A DNA stretch of 64,000 nt from Stenotrophomonas sp. 704A1 (GCF_030549525.1 NZ_CP130831.1:2071501-2135500), one strand, 5' to 3'; shown: positions 52,401-59,937, counted from the first letter of the stretch. Translations and numbers: made by a program. The notes: generated by a model not told the origin, from the sequence alone.

Positions 52401-52522
52401 CCAAGGCGATGCCCGATGACCGCGAGCGCTGCCTGCAGGCCGGTGCCAACGACTACATCGCCAAGCCGATCGATGTCGACAAGCTGGTCTCGCTGTGCCG
52501 CGTGTGGTGCTCGCGGCAATGA
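49421..52522 (+). CDS. Hybrid histidine kinase with GAF, coiled coil and three receiver domains
   Basis: This 1033-aa protein has about three or four N-terminal membrane helices (10-105), a GAF domain (about 125-270), a long Gln/Glu-rich coiled coil (about 275-360), HisKA with phospho-His at 374 (FLANMSHELRTPLN), and HATPase (about 475-590; NLLANALKFTEHG, GTGLGLSISRDLA). Three receivers follow at about 645-760, 765-880 and 912-1030 (LLDIGLPDVSG, VMDLSLPDGSG, LMDIMMPEKDG). A Pro/Ala-rich linker joins kinase and receivers. ATG 49421 (MHAGTTTRDRW) is chosen from the gap to the divergent gene. It heads a four-gene operon with CheR, CheB and a receiver-kinase. Confidence 0.92.
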   Translation: MHAGTTTRDRWIWMVSTVLVAATAAMELVVPLGYAVWLAYFMAVGVTVFQRSTRVPFLVAGVACVLLAVGYNVAPASSNSAFSFVNRSIGGTAFLMIALIVSRAIQARRQAMRALWLQEAENAVAMSLRGELGPEQVAEAAAASLALQLQAEVAAVYRLEGGRLQLTGGLAMPAGMPAALALQDGMPGQVARDQRVRHLLADEAAVLEVESSLGRVPVRERILAPISSDGAAVGVIELGRVAAGIDPSLDDELLERCADTIGIALRTALLRAQLVVLLEESQRQGEELQAQQEELRVANEELEEQSRSLLQSQTHLEQQQAELEQSNVQLEERTHELEAQKQALLVAQGQLVRNSNELAATSRYKSEFLANMSHELRTPLNSSLILSKLLADNKDGTLTEEQVKYARAILSSNNDLLALINDILDLSRIEAGHVELADEVVVVDSVLQRLQETFEPMARQKGLALQIDADALAPSQLVADSQRLQQILKNLLANALKFTEHGKVSLQVRAGGHGRIRFEVCDSGIGIARDQLQVIFEAFRQADGSTRRRYGGTGLGLSISRDLAVRMGGDIQVDSEPGRGSCFILELPLAGAPEAAVPAEATVDAPAVRVAPPPAAPVAAPAPRPAAVAGTGVQDDRGRRQRAGRLILAVEDDAAFAEALVVLAHEMEFDCVVATTAEEALALAVELRPNGILLDIGLPDVSGLSVLERLKRNPDTRHIPVHVVSAMDRGQVARELGAIGFAIKPTTRERLVAAIEQLEQTSQRDVRRLLIVEDDNDLRRNLELLLGRDQLQIIAVGTLAAALEQLSSVTFDCMVMDLSLPDGSGYDLLEHMAGNDDVGFPPVIVYTGRALSREEEQRLRRYSKSIIIKGARSPERLLDEVTLFLHSVEANLPSDQQRLLREARRRDTVLDGRTVLLAEDDVRNIFALSSVLEPLGVTLEIARNGQEALDRLAQREVDLVLMDIMMPEKDGLTAMREIREQRHLQDLPIIALTAKAMPDDRERCLQAGANDYIAKPIDVDKLVSLCRVWCSRQ

Positions 52523-53343
52523 ACGAGCAGGCGCTGTTCGACCTGGAGCTGAAGGTGCTGCTGGAAGCGCTGTACCAGCGCTACCACTACGACTTCCGCA
52601 GCTATGCGGTGTCCTCGCTGCGCCGGCGCATCCGCCAGGCGATGCAGCGCTACGAGTGCGAGCGGCTGGCCGACCTGCAGCACCGGCTGCTGCATGAGCC
52701 GGAGCTGTTCGCCCAGGCCATGCAGTTCTTCACCGTGCAGGTGTCGGAAATGTTCCGTGACCCGGGCTACTTCCGCCAGCTGCGCGAGACGGTGCTGCCG
52801 GTGCTGCGCACCTATCCGTCGGTGAAGCTGTGGGTGGCCGGCTGCAGTACCGGCGAAGAGGTGTGGTCGCTGGCGATCCTGTTGCACGAGGAAGGCCTGC
52901 TCGAACGCAGCATCGTCTACGCCACCGACATCAACCCGGCCGCGCTGGCGACCGCCGAGGCCGGTGCCTATGGCATCGACCGCCTGGCGCAGTTCAGCCG
53001 CAACTACCTGCAGGCCGGCGGCACCGGATCGTTGTCCGATTACTATTCCACCGCCTACGACGGCGCGGTGTTCGACCGCCAGCTGCGCCGCAACGTGGTC
53101 TTCGCCGACCACAGCCTGGCCACCGATACCGTGTTCTCCGAAGTGCACCTGGTGTCCTGCCGCAATGTGCTGATCTACTTCAACCGCGACCTGCAGGACC
53201 GCGCCGTCGGCCTGTTCCGCGAGGCGCTGGTGCACCGCGGCTTCCTTGGCCTGGGCAGCAAGGAATCGCTGCAGTTCGGCCAGCACCACGATGCGTTCGA
53301 GGTCTGCTCGCGCGAACACCGGGTGTACCGGAAGGTGGCCTGA
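52519..53343 (+). CDS. CheR-type protein-glutamate methyltransferase
   Basis: This 274-aa CheR enzyme methylates Glu side chains using SAM. It has the all-helical N-terminal domain (LLEALYQRYHYDFRSYAVSS, then LRRRI) and the SAM domain with VKLWVAGCSTGEEVWSLAIL, YATDINPAALATAEAGAYG and LVSCRNVLIYFN. ATG 52519 overlaps the hybrid-kinase stop (ATGA), and its end overlaps the cheB start (TGATG). No chemoreceptor gene is nearby; the likely target is therefore the coiled coil of the kinase or a distant receptor. This is inference. Confidence 0.92.
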   Translation: MNEQALFDLELKVLLEALYQRYHYDFRSYAVSSLRRRIRQAMQRYECERLADLQHRLLHEPELFAQAMQFFTVQVSEMFRDPGYFRQLRETVLPVLRTYPSVKLWVAGCSTGEEVWSLAILLHEEGLLERSIVYATDINPAALATAEAGAYGIDRLAQFSRNYLQAGGTGSLSDYYSTAYDGAVFDRQLRRNVVFADHSLATDTVFSEVHLVSCRNVLIYFNRDLQDRAVGLFREALVHRGFLGLGSKESLQFGQHHDAFEVCSREHRVYRKVA

Positions 53344-53918
53344 TGGACGCCGCTGCGCTGCCGTCGCTGCTGGTGGTGGGCGCCTCTGCCGGCGGCGTGG
53401 CGGCGCTGCAGGCGGTGCTGGGCGCGTTGCCGGCCAAGCTGCCGGTGCCGGTGCTGGTGGTGCTGCACCTGCCGCGCGACCGCAGCAGCCGCATCGCCGA
53501 GGTGCTGGCGCCGTACTGTGCGCTGCAGGTGCGCGAGGCCGAGGACAAGCAACCGCTGCAGCCCGGGACGATCAGCTTCGCGCCGCCCGATTACCACCTG
53601 CTGGTGGAAGACGCGCAGGCGGTGGCGCTGTCGCTGGATGCGCCGGTGCTGTACTCGCGCCCGGCGATCGATCCGCTGTTCGAATCGGCGGCCGCCGTGT
53701 TTGGTCCGCGCGTGCTGGCGCTGCTGCTGACCGGCGCCAGCAGCGATGGCAGTGAAGGCGTGGCAGCCGTACGTGCCGCGGGTGGCCGCGCCTGGCTGCA
53801 ATGCCCCGACGAGGCCGAGGCATCGCTGATGCCTGCGTCCGCCCTGCAGCACGCCGGCGCCGATGCCGTGCTGCCCCTTGAATTGATGTGCCGTCGTCTG
53901 AAGGAGTTGTTTGCATGA
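53343..53918 (+). CDS. CheB-type protein-glutamate methylesterase lacking a receiver
   Basis: This 191-aa protein is the CheB catalytic domain only: VVGASAGGVAALQAVLGALP gives the nucleophile Ser, VVLHLPRDRSSRIAEVLAPY the His, and LLLTGASSDGSEGVAAV the Asp. Normal chemotactic CheB carries an N-terminal receiver (about 350 aa total), so this form is not phospho-regulated in cis. It directly follows the CheR gene with overlapping TGATG and precedes the receiver-kinase with ATGA. Together CheR and CheB form an adaptation pair. Confidence 0.92.
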   Translation: MDAAALPSLLVVGASAGGVAALQAVLGALPAKLPVPVLVVLHLPRDRSSRIAEVLAPYCALQVREAEDKQPLQPGTISFAPPDYHLLVEDAQAVALSLDAPVLYSRPAIDPLFESAAAVFGPRVLALLLTGASSDGSEGVAAVRAAGGRAWLQCPDEAEASLMPASALQHAGADAVLPLELMCRRLKELFA

Positions 53919-55051
53919 ACCTGCTGCCACCGGACCCTGCCCAGGCGCAGTCCCCGGTCAACCTGCTGATCGTCGATGACGTGCCGCAGAACCTGGTGGC
54001 CATGCAGGCGCTGCTGCGCCGCGAGGGGGTCAACCTGCTGCTGGCCGGTTCCGGCGCACAGGCGCTGGAGCTGCTGCTGGAGCATGAAGTGGCGCTGGCG
54101 CTGCTGGATGTGCACATGCCGGAGATCGATGGCTTCACGCTGGCCGAACTCATGCGTGGCTCGCAGCGCAGCCGCGACGTGCCGATCATCTTCCTGACCG
54201 CTTCGCCGGATGATCCGGTGCGCGTGTTCAAGGGCTACGAAAGCGGCGCGGTCGACTTCCTGCACAAGCCGGTGGCGCCGCAGGTGATCCTGAGCAAGGT
54301 CAACGTGTTCATCGAGCTTTACCAGCAGCGGCAGCTGCTGAAGGCGCGCAACGAGGCGCTGGAGCGAGCGCTCAAGCTCAACGAAACCATGGCCGCGGTG
54401 CTCACCCACGACCTGCGCACGCCGTTGTCGGCGATCCTGCTGTGCGCCGACAAGCTGAGCCTGGAGCTGCCGCCCGGCAATCCGGGTGCGCAGCAGACCC
54501 TGAAGTACCTGGAAGCCAGCACGATGCGGATGGCACGCATGGTCGAACAGCTGCTGGACTTCTCGCGCATCCGCAGCGGCGGCCTGCGCCTGCAGACCGC
54601 AGCCTGCGATCTGGCCGAGGTGACCCGCGCAGTGCTGACCGAAGCCACCGGCGTCGACGGTGGCGGGCGCATCGCCTTCGATGTGACCGGCGATGCCTGC
54701 CTGCACGGCGATATGGACCGGCTGGGGCAGATCGCTGCGAACCTGGTGGGCAATGCACTGACCCACGGCGGCGCCGATGGCGTGGCGGTGCAGGTCGATG
54801 GCACCGATGCGCGCACGGTGGCACTGCGGGTGCGCAACCCAGGGCAGATCGACGCAGCGCTGCTGCCGCGCCTGTTCGAGCCGTTCAAGGCCAGCTTCCA
54901 CCAGAGCAAGGGGCTGGGCCTTGGCCTGTACATCGTCGACCAGTTCGTGCGCGCGCACGGCGGACGGCTGAGCGCGCGCAACGAGGACGGCCAGGTGGTG
55001 TTCGAAGCGTTGCTGCCGCGTCGTGGCGACGCCCGTGCGGCCGTTTCCTGA
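53915..55051 (+). CDS. Receiver-histidine kinase hybrid protein
   Basis: This 378-aa protein has an N-terminal receiver (about 16-135: LLIVDDVPQNLVAMQALLRR, LALLDVHMPEIDGF with the Asp, FLTASPDD, FLHKPVAP) followed by HisKA (MAAVLTHDLRTPLSAILLCA, phospho-His) and HATPase (NLVGNALTHGGADG, KGLGLGLYIVDQFVRAHGGR). The receiver is first, so phosphorylation by the upstream hybrid kinase could set this kinase's activity. It has no membrane helix. ATG 53915 overlaps the cheB stop. The G1 box is slightly degenerate (NPGQIDAALLP). Confidence 0.9.
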   Translation: MNLLPPDPAQAQSPVNLLIVDDVPQNLVAMQALLRREGVNLLLAGSGAQALELLLEHEVALALLDVHMPEIDGFTLAELMRGSQRSRDVPIIFLTASPDDPVRVFKGYESGAVDFLHKPVAPQVILSKVNVFIELYQQRQLLKARNEALERALKLNETMAAVLTHDLRTPLSAILLCADKLSLELPPGNPGAQQTLKYLEASTMRMARMVEQLLDFSRIRSGGLRLQTAACDLAEVTRAVLTEATGVDGGGRIAFDVTGDACLHGDMDRLGQIAANLVGNALTHGGADGVAVQVDGTDARTVALRVRNPGQIDAALLPRLFEPFKASFHQSKGLGLGLYIVDQFVRAHGGRLSARNEDGQVVFEALLPRRGDARAAVS

Positions 55052-55134
55052 ATTCTTCAGCCAGTACCGGCACAGTGTGAGACGGACTCGTCCGCAACTG
55101 TTACCGTGCTCGCTCACGTTGCCAAGGACTGCTC

Positions 55135-55563
55135 ATGCCACTTCGCGCCATCGCCTATGTCAGCCAGGCAAAGCCCGATCTTTCCGATCAACGGCTGCGC
55201 ACGCTGGTTGACGACGCCGCGCGCTTCAACAAGCTGGCGGGGGTGACCGGCGTGCTGCTGCACGATGGGCAGCGCTTCCTGCAGTACATCGAAGGCCCCC
55301 CGGACGGCATCGATTCGGTCTACGAGCGCATCCTGCAGGCCGGCAGCCATGTCGACATCGTCGAACTGGCGCGCAGTCGCCTGGGGCAGCGCCAGTTCCC
55401 GTACTGGGCGATGCGTGCGCTGCCGGTCGATGCGGCGATGCTGCGCCAGCTTTCCGCTGGCGACTGGTCCGGTTTCACCCGCACGCTGCAGGGCGACCGC
55501 GCACAGCCGACGGCGGTGGACCTGCTGACCGAGGTGGTACGCCCGGCGCTCAGCGCGGGCTGA
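55135..55563 (+). CDS. BLUF-domain blue-light photoreceptor (FAD)
   Basis: This 142-aa protein is a single BLUF domain that senses blue light through FAD. The key residues are present: Tyr in RAIAYVS (position 8), Asn in RFNKLAGVTGVL, Gln in FLQYIEG, and YWAMRALPV near the end, the flavin-proximal Trp/Met strand. A C-terminal helical tail of about 40 residues follows. It has no output domain, so it signals by protein contact. It lies 84 bases after the receiver-kinase gene on the same strand. A link to that signalling operon is inferred. ATG 55135 is the first Met. Confidence 0.9.
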   Translation: MPLRAIAYVSQAKPDLSDQRLRTLVDDAARFNKLAGVTGVLLHDGQRFLQYIEGPPDGIDSVYERILQAGSHVDIVELARSRLGQRQFPYWAMRALPVDAAMLRQLSAGDWSGFTRTLQGDRAQPTAVDLLTEVVRPALSAG

Positions 55564-55569
55564 ATGCCC

Positions 55570-55890
55570 CTACGCCTTCGGCGGCGCGCAGTACGCTGCG
55601 TGCAGGGCCTGCAGCACCCCCAGTGCAGGGCCATCCAGCATCCGGTAGTGCAGGCTCTGCGCCTGACGCCGGGTTGCCACCACCTGCAGCCCGCGCAGTA
55701 CCGCCAGGTGCTGCGACAGCGCCGAGGCACTCAAGCCGGTCAATGCCTGCAGTTCCGGCACCGGCGCTTCGCCCTCCACCAGACGGCACAGGACCTGCAG
55801 CCGGGCCGGGTGCGCCAGCGATTTGAGCAGGGCCGCTGCCTGTCCGGCATGCTTGGCCATGGCGGCGCTGTCGGGCGTGGTGCGGGGCAT
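55570..55890 (-). CDS. bigR: BigR/SqrR-like ArsR-family sulfide-responsive repressor
   Basis: This 106-aa ArsR protein has HTH LSASALSQHLAVLRGLQVV and the wing RRQAQSLHYR. It carries exactly two cysteines, Cys35 in LQVLCRLVEGE and Cys101 in AAYCAPPKA, matching the redox pair of SqrR/BigR, which forms a persulfide (tetrasulfide) link in response to sulfane sulfur. It is divergent from two YeeE/YedE-type transporter genes, the usual partners (PigS-PmpAB and BigR operons). A perfect 22-bp A/T-rich palindrome lies between them. Start ATG 55890 is preferred; ATG 55860 is possible. Confidence 0.85.
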   Translation of the reverse strand: MPRTTPDSAAMAKHAGQAAALLKSLAHPARLQVLCRLVEGEAPVPELQALTGLSASALSQHLAVLRGLQVVATRRQAQSLHYRMLDGPALGVLQALHAAYCAPPKA

Positions 55891-55917
55891 GGCTTGACCC
55901 TGTGATTCAGAAACGTC

Positions 55918-55939
55918 TAATTTAGATATATCTAAATTA
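55918..55939. promoter_or_regulatory. 22-bp palindromic operator for the BigR-like repressor
   Basis: The left half TAATTTAGATA (55918-55928) and its exact complement TATCTAAATTA (55929-55939) form a perfect 22-bp palindrome in the 87-base divergent region. It is strikingly A/T-rich in a GC-rich window. Similar operators are reported for BigR in other genera. Confidence 0.8.
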
Positions 55940-55977
55940 AAGGGCAAGCCAATGCAGGAACGTGCCGGGAGCAGGGC

Positions 55978-56415
55978 ATGAACGTGCCGTGGGCCGCCGT
56001 CGCTGGCGGAGCGTTGATCGGTGGCGCGGCGGTGCTGCTGCTGGCCACCCTGGGCCGCGTCGCCGGCATCAGCGGAATCGCCGCCGGGACGCTGACCGCG
56101 CCGCAGGGCGATCGCCGCTGGCGCTGGGCATTCCTGCTCGGGCTGGTGTTCGCCGCCGGCGCGGTGCTGTACTGGCAGGCGGCGCCGGGGCAACCGCCGC
56201 GCGGGTTGCTGCGCGATGCGCTGCCGGCCTGGCAGCTGCTGGCGGCCGGCCTGCTGGTCGGCGTGGGTACCCGTCTGGGCCAGGGCTGTACCAGTGGACA
56301 TGGCGTCTGCGGGCTGGGGCGCGGCGCGCGGCGGTCGCTGGTGGCGGTGCTGGTGTTCATGGCCTGCGCGATGCTCACCACCTTCCTGGTGCGGCATGGC
56401 GGAGCCCTGGCATGA
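55978..56415 (+). CDS. YeeE/YedE family (sulfur-compound transporter) half protein
   Basis: This 145-aa protein has about four membrane helices and the signature RLGQGCTSGHGVCGLGRGAR, with the two Cys of the TsuA/YeeE sulfur-conducting pathway. Long TsuA proteins have two such halves; here the halves are separate genes, like PmpA and PmpB. The start ATG 55978 is 38 bases after the palindrome. It overlaps the next gene (ATGA) and is repressed, by inference, by the divergent BigR-like protein. Substrate is probably thiosulfate or another sulfur compound. Confidence 0.88.
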   Translation: MNVPWAAVAGGALIGGAAVLLLATLGRVAGISGIAAGTLTAPQGDRRWRWAFLLGLVFAAGAVLYWQAAPGQPPRGLLRDALPAWQLLAAGLLVGVGTRLGQGCTSGHGVCGLGRGARRSLVAVLVFMACAMLTTFLVRHGGALA

Positions 56416-56825
56416 ACCGGACGCTATGGGCGGCCACTGCCGCAGGCGCCCTGTTCGGGGCCGGGCTTGCGCTTGCCGGCATGACCGATCCGCGCCGCGT
56501 GCTGGGCTTCCTGGATGTGGCGGGCGATTTCGATCCCACCCTGGCCTGGGTGCTGGCCGCGGCGGTGCTGGTCAGTGCACTGGGTCAACGCTGGGTGCTG
56601 CGGCATCGGCGGCCGCGATGCGCGGCACGCTTCCAGCTGCCGCGCGCGCAGGGTATCGACGCACGCCTGCTGCTGGGCGCGGTGCTGTTCGGCATCGGCT
56701 GGGGCTGGGCCGGTTACTGCCCAGGGCCGGCGCTGGCGGGCCTGGCCGTCGGTTCACGCGAAGCGCTGTGGTTCGTGCCGGCGATGCTGGCCGGGTTCTG
56801 GCTGCACGATCGCGGGCGGCGCTGA
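56412..56825 (+). CDS. YeeE/YedE family (PmpB-like) second half protein
   Basis: This 137-aa membrane protein has about four helices: LWAATAAGALFGAGLALAGM, DPTLAWVLAAAVLVSALGQR, and LLGAVLFGIGWGWAGYCPGP with a conserved Cys in GYCPGPAL. It is the partner half of the YeeE/YedE transporter, translated together with the first half via ATGA. The gene ends before the unrelated Ntn hydrolase, with a 64-base gap. Function follows the partner: import of a sulfur compound for detoxification or assimilation. Confidence 0.86.
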   Translation: MNRTLWAATAAGALFGAGLALAGMTDPRRVLGFLDVAGDFDPTLAWVLAAAVLVSALGQRWVLRHRRPRCAARFQLPRAQGIDARLLLGAVLFGIGWGWAGYCPGPALAGLAVGSREALWFVPAMLAGFWLHDRGRR

Positions 56826-56889
56826 GGCTTCACCTGCGTCTCACCCTGCCGGGGTTCAGATGGAGCCCTCACGGGGAAAGGAGCAGGGC

Positions 56890-57942
56890 ATGGCGCGGAT
56901 GACATGGACGGGCAGCGTGCTGCTGGCACTGGCCGCCTGGGCGGCAGCGATGCCTGCACCGGCCTGCACGCGGGCGGTGTATCTGGGCGACAACGGCGAT
57001 GTGATCACGGCCCGTTCGATGGACTGGAAGGTCGATGTCGCGACCAATCTCTACGTGCTGCCGCGCGGTATCGCCCGCACCGGCCTGGCCGGTCCGAACT
57101 CGATCGCATGGACCGCGCGCTATGGCAGTGTGGTCGCCACCGGCTACGACGTCTCCACCACCGATGGCATGAACGAGAAGGGCCTGGTCGCCAACCTGCT
57201 GTGGCTGGTCGAGTCGGAATATCCGGCCCAGCGCGGCAGCAAGCCGGGCCTGTCGATCTCGCTGTGGGCGCAGTACGTGCTGGACAACTTCGCGACGGTC
57301 GAGGAGGCCGTCGCCGCACTGCGGCGCGAGCCGTACGCGATCGTGACCGACAAGGTGCCGGGCGAGGACCGCCAGGCCACGCTGCACCTGTCGCTGTCCG
57401 ATGCAAAGGGGGACAGCGCCATCGTCGAGTACATCGGTGGCCGCCAGGTGATCCATCATGACCGCCGCTACCAGGTGATGACCAACTCGCCGGTGTTCGA
57501 CCAGCAGCTGGCCCTGAACAGCTACTGGCAGCAGATCGGTGGCACGGTGATGCTGCCGGGCACCAACCGTTCCGCCGACCGCTTCGCGCGTGCTTCGTTC
57601 TACATCAACGCGATCCCGAAGGCCGAGGATCCGGTGGAGGCGCTGGCCAGCGTGTTCAGCGTGATCCGCAACGCATCGGTGCCCTATGGCATCACCACGC
57701 CGGGCGAGCCGAACATTTCCTCGACCCGATGGCGCACCGTGGCCGACCACAAGCGGCGCCTGTATTTCTTCGAGTCGGCGCTGACCCCGAACACGTTCTG
57801 GGTCGATCTGAACAAGGTCGACTTCGCAGGCAAGGTGCTCAAGCTCGACCTCGGCCCGGACCAGCGCAATACCTTCGCCGGTGATGCGCTGGACAAGTTC
57901 GTGCCCAGCGCACCGTTCACCTTCCTCGGCGTCGACGGCTGA
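56890..57942 (+). CDS. Exported choloylglycine hydrolase-like (linear amide C-N hydrolase) enzyme
   Basis: This 350-aa Ntn hydrolase of the bile-salt/penicillin V acylase family has a signal peptide ending PAPA, after which Cys26 becomes the N-terminal nucleophile (ACTRAVYLG). ARSMDWKVDVATNLYVLPRG, TDGMNEKGLVANLLWL, VIHHDRRYQVMTNSPVFDQQ and the Arg in SSTRWRTVADHKRR complete the site. Gram-negative members often hydrolyse N-acyl homoserine lactones or penicillin V rather than bile salts. ATG 56890 follows AAAGGAG. It acts in the periplasm. Its neighbour AraC regulator may control it, without direct evidence. Confidence 0.88.
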   Translation: MARMTWTGSVLLALAAWAAAMPAPACTRAVYLGDNGDVITARSMDWKVDVATNLYVLPRGIARTGLAGPNSIAWTARYGSVVATGYDVSTTDGMNEKGLVANLLWLVESEYPAQRGSKPGLSISLWAQYVLDNFATVEEAVAALRREPYAIVTDKVPGEDRQATLHLSLSDAKGDSAIVEYIGGRQVIHHDRRYQVMTNSPVFDQQLALNSYWQQIGGTVMLPGTNRSADRFARASFYINAIPKAEDPVEALASVFSVIRNASVPYGITTPGEPNISSTRWRTVADHKRRLYFFESALTPNTFWVDLNKVDFAGKVLKLDLGPDQRNTFAGDALDKFVPSAPFTFLGVDG

Positions 57943-58072
57943 GCTGATGCGCTTGCTGCCGGTCTTCGCTCCGGGCGCCCGGCGGACCGGCAGCGGAGCA
58001 GGGGGCGGCGAGCACGTCGCCCCGCGCCGGCATTGCGTTGCAGGGAAACGGCGGCACGCGCACACTCGGAAC

Positions 58073-58768
58073 ATGGGCGCGATCTTCCACCTTCGACAGT
58101 ATGGCCAGGCCACCGGCCTTGACCGGCACGACTACGCGCAGTGGGTGCTGCCGCTGCAGGGCGAGCTGCAGTTCGAGATGGAAGGGCGCGGCGGTCGCCT
58201 GGACCTGCTGCAGGGTGCGTTTGTCGCCGCTGGCGAGGCGCACGACCAGATGGCCGACGGCCCCAACGGATTCGTGATCGTCGACTGTGCTCCCGGCGTG
58301 CTCGATGACGATACCCAGCAGCATCTCTGCCGCCAGCGCTGGCTGCACCTGCCGCTGTCGCTGCGGCTGGCCCTGGCGCAGGTGCGGCAGGGCCAGCCGT
58401 TGCCCGCCCTGCTGCCGCATCTGCTGCAGGTATTCGCCCCCGCAGGCAGTGGCGCGCGCATGCAGGGACTGTGTGCGGCGGTTCGTGCCGCGCCCGGGCA
58501 ACCGTGGCCGGTGGCGCGCATGGCCGCCTTCGTCGGAGTCAGCGAGAGCCGCCTGCATGCGCTGTTCGTGCGCGAGTTCGGACTCAGCCCGCAGGCCTGG
58601 CTCAGTGCCTGCCGGCTGCGCTGGGCCAAGCATCGGCTGCGCACCAGCACGCTGCCGATCAGCGAGATCGCGCTGGCAGCAGGGTATTCCGAGCAGAGCG
58701 CGCTGACCCGCGCGTTGCGCCGTGAGTGCGGGCTGACCCCGGCGGCCTGGCGCAGGGGCGCGGCCTGA
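58073..58768 (+). CDS. AraC-family transcriptional regulator
   Basis: This 231-aa regulator has a cupin-like N-terminal domain (about 1-100; DYAQWVLPLQGELQFEMEGR) and a C-terminal AraC DNA-binding domain (about 140-228; PVARMAAFVGVSESRLHALF and PISEIALAAGYSEQSALTRA). The end is LTPAAWRRGAA, the usual AraC tail. ATG 58073 starts MGAIFHLRQYGQATG; the frame stays open upstream across the intergenic region, with no site. The regulated gene may be the EamA transporter that follows 117 bases later. The ligand is unknown. Confidence 0.85.
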   Translation: MGAIFHLRQYGQATGLDRHDYAQWVLPLQGELQFEMEGRGGRLDLLQGAFVAAGEAHDQMADGPNGFVIVDCAPGVLDDDTQQHLCRQRWLHLPLSLRLALAQVRQGQPLPALLPHLLQVFAPAGSGARMQGLCAAVRAAPGQPWPVARMAAFVGVSESRLHALFVREFGLSPQAWLSACRLRWAKHRLRTSTLPISEIALAAGYSEQSALTRALRRECGLTPAAWRRGAA

Positions 58769-58885
58769 TCGGCAGCGCCGGCTGCAGTGAAACGGCGCGT
58801 CGGGGCAGGGCAGTAGTCTGGGTCAAGAACGTGCACCGCACCGGCAATTACACTGCGCGGCCTGTTCTCTCCCCCGGAACCTGCA

Positions 58886-59836
58886 ATGCGCAACACTCCG
58901 ATTGCCCTGGGCATCGCCAACGGCGTGGCCGCCGGTGCGCTGTGGGGCGTGGTCTTCCTCGCCCCCGCGGTGTTGAACGGCTTCAACGCGCTGCAGTTGT
59001 CGGCCGGCCGTTACCTGGTCTATGGCGCGATCGCCGTGATCCTGCTGCTGCCGCGCTGGAAACGGCTGGCGCCGAAGCTGGGCGGTGCCGAATGGCGAGG
59101 GCTGTTGTGGCTCAGCCTGGCCGGCAACCTGGTGTACTTCCTGCTGCTGGCCACGGCCGTGCAATGGGCCGGCGGTGCCGCCGCCTCGCTGATCGTCGGC
59201 CTGATCCCGGTGGTGGTGACCCTGGTGGGCGTGCGCGAGAAGGGGGCGGTGCCGTTGAAGCAGCTGATGCCGGCGCTGGCGCTGTGCGTGGCCGGGGTGG
59301 CGCTGGTCGGCTGGGAAGCGCTGATGTCCGAGCACCTTGGCACGCCGTGGCGGCAACGCCTGGTCGGCCTGCTGTGCGCATTCGGGGCCTTGTTCTCGTG
59401 GGCGCTGTACTCGATCGGCAACAGCCGCTGGCTGGCGCGGCGACCGGACCTCTCCAGCCACGACTGGTCGCTGCTGACCGGCGTCACCACCGGTGGCCTG
59501 TCGCTGCTGCTGGTGCCGATGGCCTTCATCGGCCACAGCGGCGCGCACTCGCCGGCACAGTGGAGCGCCTTCTGGGCGATCAGCGCCGGCGTGGCGGTGA
59601 TCGCCTCGATCCTTGGCAACGCCTTCTGGAACCGCGCCAGCCGCCTGCTGCCATTGACCCTGACCGGGCAGATGATCGTGTTCGAGACACTGTTCGCGCT
59701 GCTGTACGCGTTCGCCTGGCAACGGCGCTGGCCGACCCTGCTGGAGGCGTTGGCGATCGTGTTGCTGGTGGCTGGCGTGATGCTGTGCGCACACGCCCAT
59801 CGCACACCGCGGGCGATCGCCGAACATGCCGGTTGA
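58886..59836 (+). CDS. EamA/DMT-family transporter
   Basis: This 316-aa protein has ten predicted membrane helices in two EamA repeats, for example LGIANGVAAGALWGVVFLAP and FSWALYSIGNSRWLARRPDL. The RYLVYGAIAVILLLPRW and ASILGNAFWNRASRLLPLTL stretches are characteristic of the YtfF-like branch. Substrate unknown; amino-acid or drug export is typical. ATG 58886 follows GGAACC. It follows an AraC regulator and precedes the threonine operon; whether it exports threonine pathway products is untested. It is unrelated in sequence detail to the DMT gene at 28670-29593. Confidence 0.85.
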   Translation: MRNTPIALGIANGVAAGALWGVVFLAPAVLNGFNALQLSAGRYLVYGAIAVILLLPRWKRLAPKLGGAEWRGLLWLSLAGNLVYFLLLATAVQWAGGAAASLIVGLIPVVVTLVGVREKGAVPLKQLMPALALCVAGVALVGWEALMSEHLGTPWRQRLVGLLCAFGALFSWALYSIGNSRWLARRPDLSSHDWSLLTGVTTGGLSLLLVPMAFIGHSGAHSPAQWSAFWAISAGVAVIASILGNAFWNRASRLLPLTLTGQMIVFETLFALLYAFAWQRRWPTLLEALAIVLLVAGVMLCAHAHRTPRAIAEHAG

Positions 59837-59937
59837 ATGGGCTCGTCAAGCGTGCTGATGGCGACTTGGTCTCAGTTGCAACCAAATGCCGGCACGTTCG
59901 CGGATGATCGCGGCCGCGATTTTTTGCATCGCAGCAC

